In this document: positions 47,701 to 48,505 of the stretch, in pieces
How the letters are laid out: every line of letters starts with the position of its first letter
Numbering within the stretch: position 1 is the stretch's first letter
NCBI GenBank assembly: GCA_013376985.1
Contig: JACABB010000003.1
Span: 1 to 48,505 of the forward strand
Direction of reading: 5' to 3'
From: Bacteroidales bacterium
GTDB taxonomy: Bacteria > Bacteroidota > Bacteroidia > Bacteroidales > Tenuifilaceae
DNA: 48,505 bases
The notes under the pieces: generated by a model
The model's database searches: none
What the model saw: only the letters and a program-made list of their open reading frames with translations
Told to the model about the DNA's origin: nothing
Position numbers and translations under genes: made by a program

Positions 47701-48505
47701 GCAACTTGGATTGATGTTCCTTCAAGCAATATCACGCTAGCTAATGATGCCTTTGTTTCTGGTGTTTTAACCAATCTTGCATTGCCTGCTGATGCTGCAA
47801 ATCAACCATCTGTTTCGTTACGATGGGTTATGAGAAGCAATCTACAAGTAAGTTCGGGTAACATTGCATCTGGAGGAACTAGCCGAATTGATGATGTTGT
47901 TGTAAATGGTAAAGTAATCGTACCCCCTGTACAGTATACACTTTCTGTTGCAAAAATGGGTAATGGAACTGTTACACCCACCGTTGGTGACCATATCTAC
48001 GACACAGGTACTTCAGTTATCCTTACTGCTACACCTGACCAAGGTTGGCAATTCGATAAGTGGGAGATTAATGGGAATACAGTAAACTCGGCTTCTACTC
48101 AAATTACCATTAATGCAAATACTACTGCAACAGCTACATTTACCCTAATTCCAGTTACAACTTACAAACTCACCGTTTCGCACGTTGGGAATGGGACTGT
48201 TTCTCCTGTTGATGGCGAATCAACTCATAATGCAGGCGAATCGGTTACTCTCACAGCAACTCCTGACCAAGGCTGGCAATTCGATAAGTGGGAGATTAAT
48301 GGGAATACAGTAAACTCTGCTTCTACTCAAATTACCATTAATGCTAATACTACTGCGGCAGCAACGTTCTCGGTAATTCCAGTAACAACCTATAAACTCA
48401 CCGTTTCGCACGTTGGGAATGGTACTGTCTCCCCTGTTGATGGTGAATCGACTCATAATGCAGGCGAATCGGTTACTCTCACAGCAACTCCTGACCAAGG
48501 CTGGC
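44767..48505 (+). CDS. M6-type secreted metalloprotease, 3' end outside window
   Basis: The frame is open from the ATG at 44767 to the window edge (about 1246 residues, incomplete). A signal peptide (MIKKYLSIFLLIFASIQS) is followed by a propeptide region. The catalytic domain has HEFGHVLGAPDYYD, with the zinc motif HEFGH at 311-315, and GHGLLIYHI further on, as in immune-inhibitor-A-like M6 peptidases. After it come an Fn3-like domain (PTGFTATPINSSQIDLTW), a choice-of-anchor-J domain (LPLFEDFNTGTL to WCLDDISI), a PKD-like domain (ADVTANFKAEP) and a second jelly-roll region. InlB-like repeats follow from residue 1057. A T9SS sorting domain is expected beyond the edge. Extracellular proteolysis is inferred. 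Confidence 0.88.
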   Translation, partial: MIKKYLSIFLLIFASIQSTISSPAYPKAIKFTQPDGTTITIMLKGDEHSKWAVTSDGYTLLSNSKGYFEYAINDSRGYLVPSGVIAKNNESRTTEDKLFLSKISKGGSYSKEQLQMLRSISNIKRSEAKKAFPTTGNRKLVCILMGFKDKAFTKTQADFDNLFNQVNYTVNGATGSVKDYYLENSYGKFNLSVTVAGPFTAANNMSYYGGNDANGNDSNPQALVTEAVTLADPTVNFADFDNDNDGNVDGVYVIYAGYGEEAGAPANTIWAHAWEIPAKTLDGKVITSYSCSAELEGTSGSTMTAIGVICHEFGHVLGAPDYYDTDYATGGQYEGTGEWDIMAAGSWNNNGITPAHHNAYTKVVVYGWGTATTLINGTTITIPSSKTDENAFYRINTATANEYYLVENRQQIGFDTAIPGHGLLIYHISKDIDTHFSSNDINAKAPQLMYPVCASATSNPGSTASSYGSINTGGCPFPGTSSKNSFTDATTPSMKSWLGVATSKPITNISENTGTGVITFDFDGGNTGNPTGFTATPINSSQIDLTWSKSENRDVVIAYSTTSTFGSLTDGTEYTAGQSITGGGTVLFSGDATTFSHTGLNSNTTYFYKAWTKLTSSTYSLGTITQAKTACTGIVSLPLFEDFNTGTLSGCWSIIDNQGNGQVWQVGNITNGLTGTYNYLNSDGFGSGNTQNADLVTPAIDMTGISSATISFKHYFKVEAGETATFSYSIDNGTNWIQIDKWTTTITNPSNYKKILPDIANKPSVKFKWNYTGTYGWYWCLDDISIAETTAADVTANFKAEPTTVNIGATTTFTDLSNGTVTSWAWNFGSGATPATAITAGPHNVTYATAGKKTVTLTINGSVTETKTDYITAVDPNAPVVIVAWNFEDNNNAADDGISANSSKTITTNSTGTISYTGGSGGTGTYAITNTGWDNGNASKAWQTEFSTLGYNTITISSKQKSSGTGPKEFKIQYKTTGATWIDVPSSNITLANDAFVSGVLTNLALPADAANQPSVSLRWVMRSNLQVSSGNIASGGTSRIDDVVVNGKVIVPPVQYTLSVAKMGNGTVTPTVGDHIYDTGTSVILTATPDQGWQFDKWEINGNTVNSASTQITINANTTATATFTLIPVTTYKLTVSHVGNGTVSPVDGESTHNAGESVTLTATPDQGWQFDKWEINGNTVNSASTQITINANTTAAATFSVIPVTTYKLTVSHVGNGTVSPVDGESTHNAGESVTLTATPDQGW
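47935..48505 (+). repeat. 228-bp tandem repeats encoding InlB-like domains
   Basis: Units start at 47935, 48163 and 48391, the last cut by the window edge. Each encodes 76 residues of the divergent InlB B-repeat type (Y-x-LTVSHVGNGTVSP to DQGWQFDKWEINGNTVNS). Over the 115 bases visible in both, units 2 and 3 differ at six positions, all at third codon positions and all synonymous. Confidence 0.93.

Overview
The window is a chromosomal segment of a Bacteroidota bacterium, most likely in the Bacteroidales/Marinilabiliales area (inference). The evidence is low-GC DNA, two types of type IX secretion (T9SS) C-terminal domain, a PorP/SprF-family protein, a giant PKD-repeat adhesin, and a housekeeping neighbourhood (nuclease-fold protein, AMP nucleosidase, holA, YqgE) that I associate with this phylum.

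Layout. 1-739 is non-coding at the left edge and holds three tandem, strongly base-paired elements followed by a hairpin terminator. 740-7345 is an ordinary chromosomal backbone: a cysteine-desulfurase-like class V aminotransferase, a PD-(D/E)XK-fold protein, AMP nucleosidase, DNA polymerase III delta, a rhomboid protease, a Nudix hydrolase, a class IV aminotransferase and YqgE/AlgH. 7760-22377 is a biosynthetic gene cluster. On the minus strand it reads: a 3200-residue NRPS, a saccharopine-dehydrogenase-like reductase, an SAM methyltransferase and a type II thioesterase. An HTH regulator is transcribed divergently across a 636-bp AT-rich region. 22531-24954 is a fused E1 subunit of a 2-oxoacid dehydrogenase. 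25187-40161 encodes surface machinery: a PorP/SprF-like protein, a 2376-residue PKD adhesin with a type-B sorting domain, and a divergent ~2186-residue CARDB-repeat protein with a type-A sorting domain. 40384-44541 holds a single-chain 1077-residue multi-cofactor oxidoreductase, a small membrane protein and an OsmC protein. 44767 to the right edge is an incomplete M6-type metalloprotease ending in tandem InlB-like repeats.

The outstanding object is the NRPS. Its domain order is fatty-acyl-AMP ligase, ACP, then Cy-A-PCP twice, then a thioester reductase. The Cy domains carry the DxxxxD heterocyclization motif, and both A domains give the specificity code DLYDLSLIWK, one residue from a known cysteine code. 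The expected product is therefore an acyl-bis-thiazoline released by reduction as an aldehyde or alcohol, then possibly reduced, methylated and edited by the three downstream enzymes (inference). The two Cy-A-PCP modules are direct repeats with a 3210-bp period. They look identical over about 3176 bp and are ~60-67% GC, while the loading and release ends of the same gene are host-like and AT-rich. The switches between the two compositions fall inside carrier-protein coding sequence. This looks like imported module DNA spliced into, and recently duplicated within, a native AT-rich synthetase. A tandem-repeat assembly error is the main alternative to exclude.
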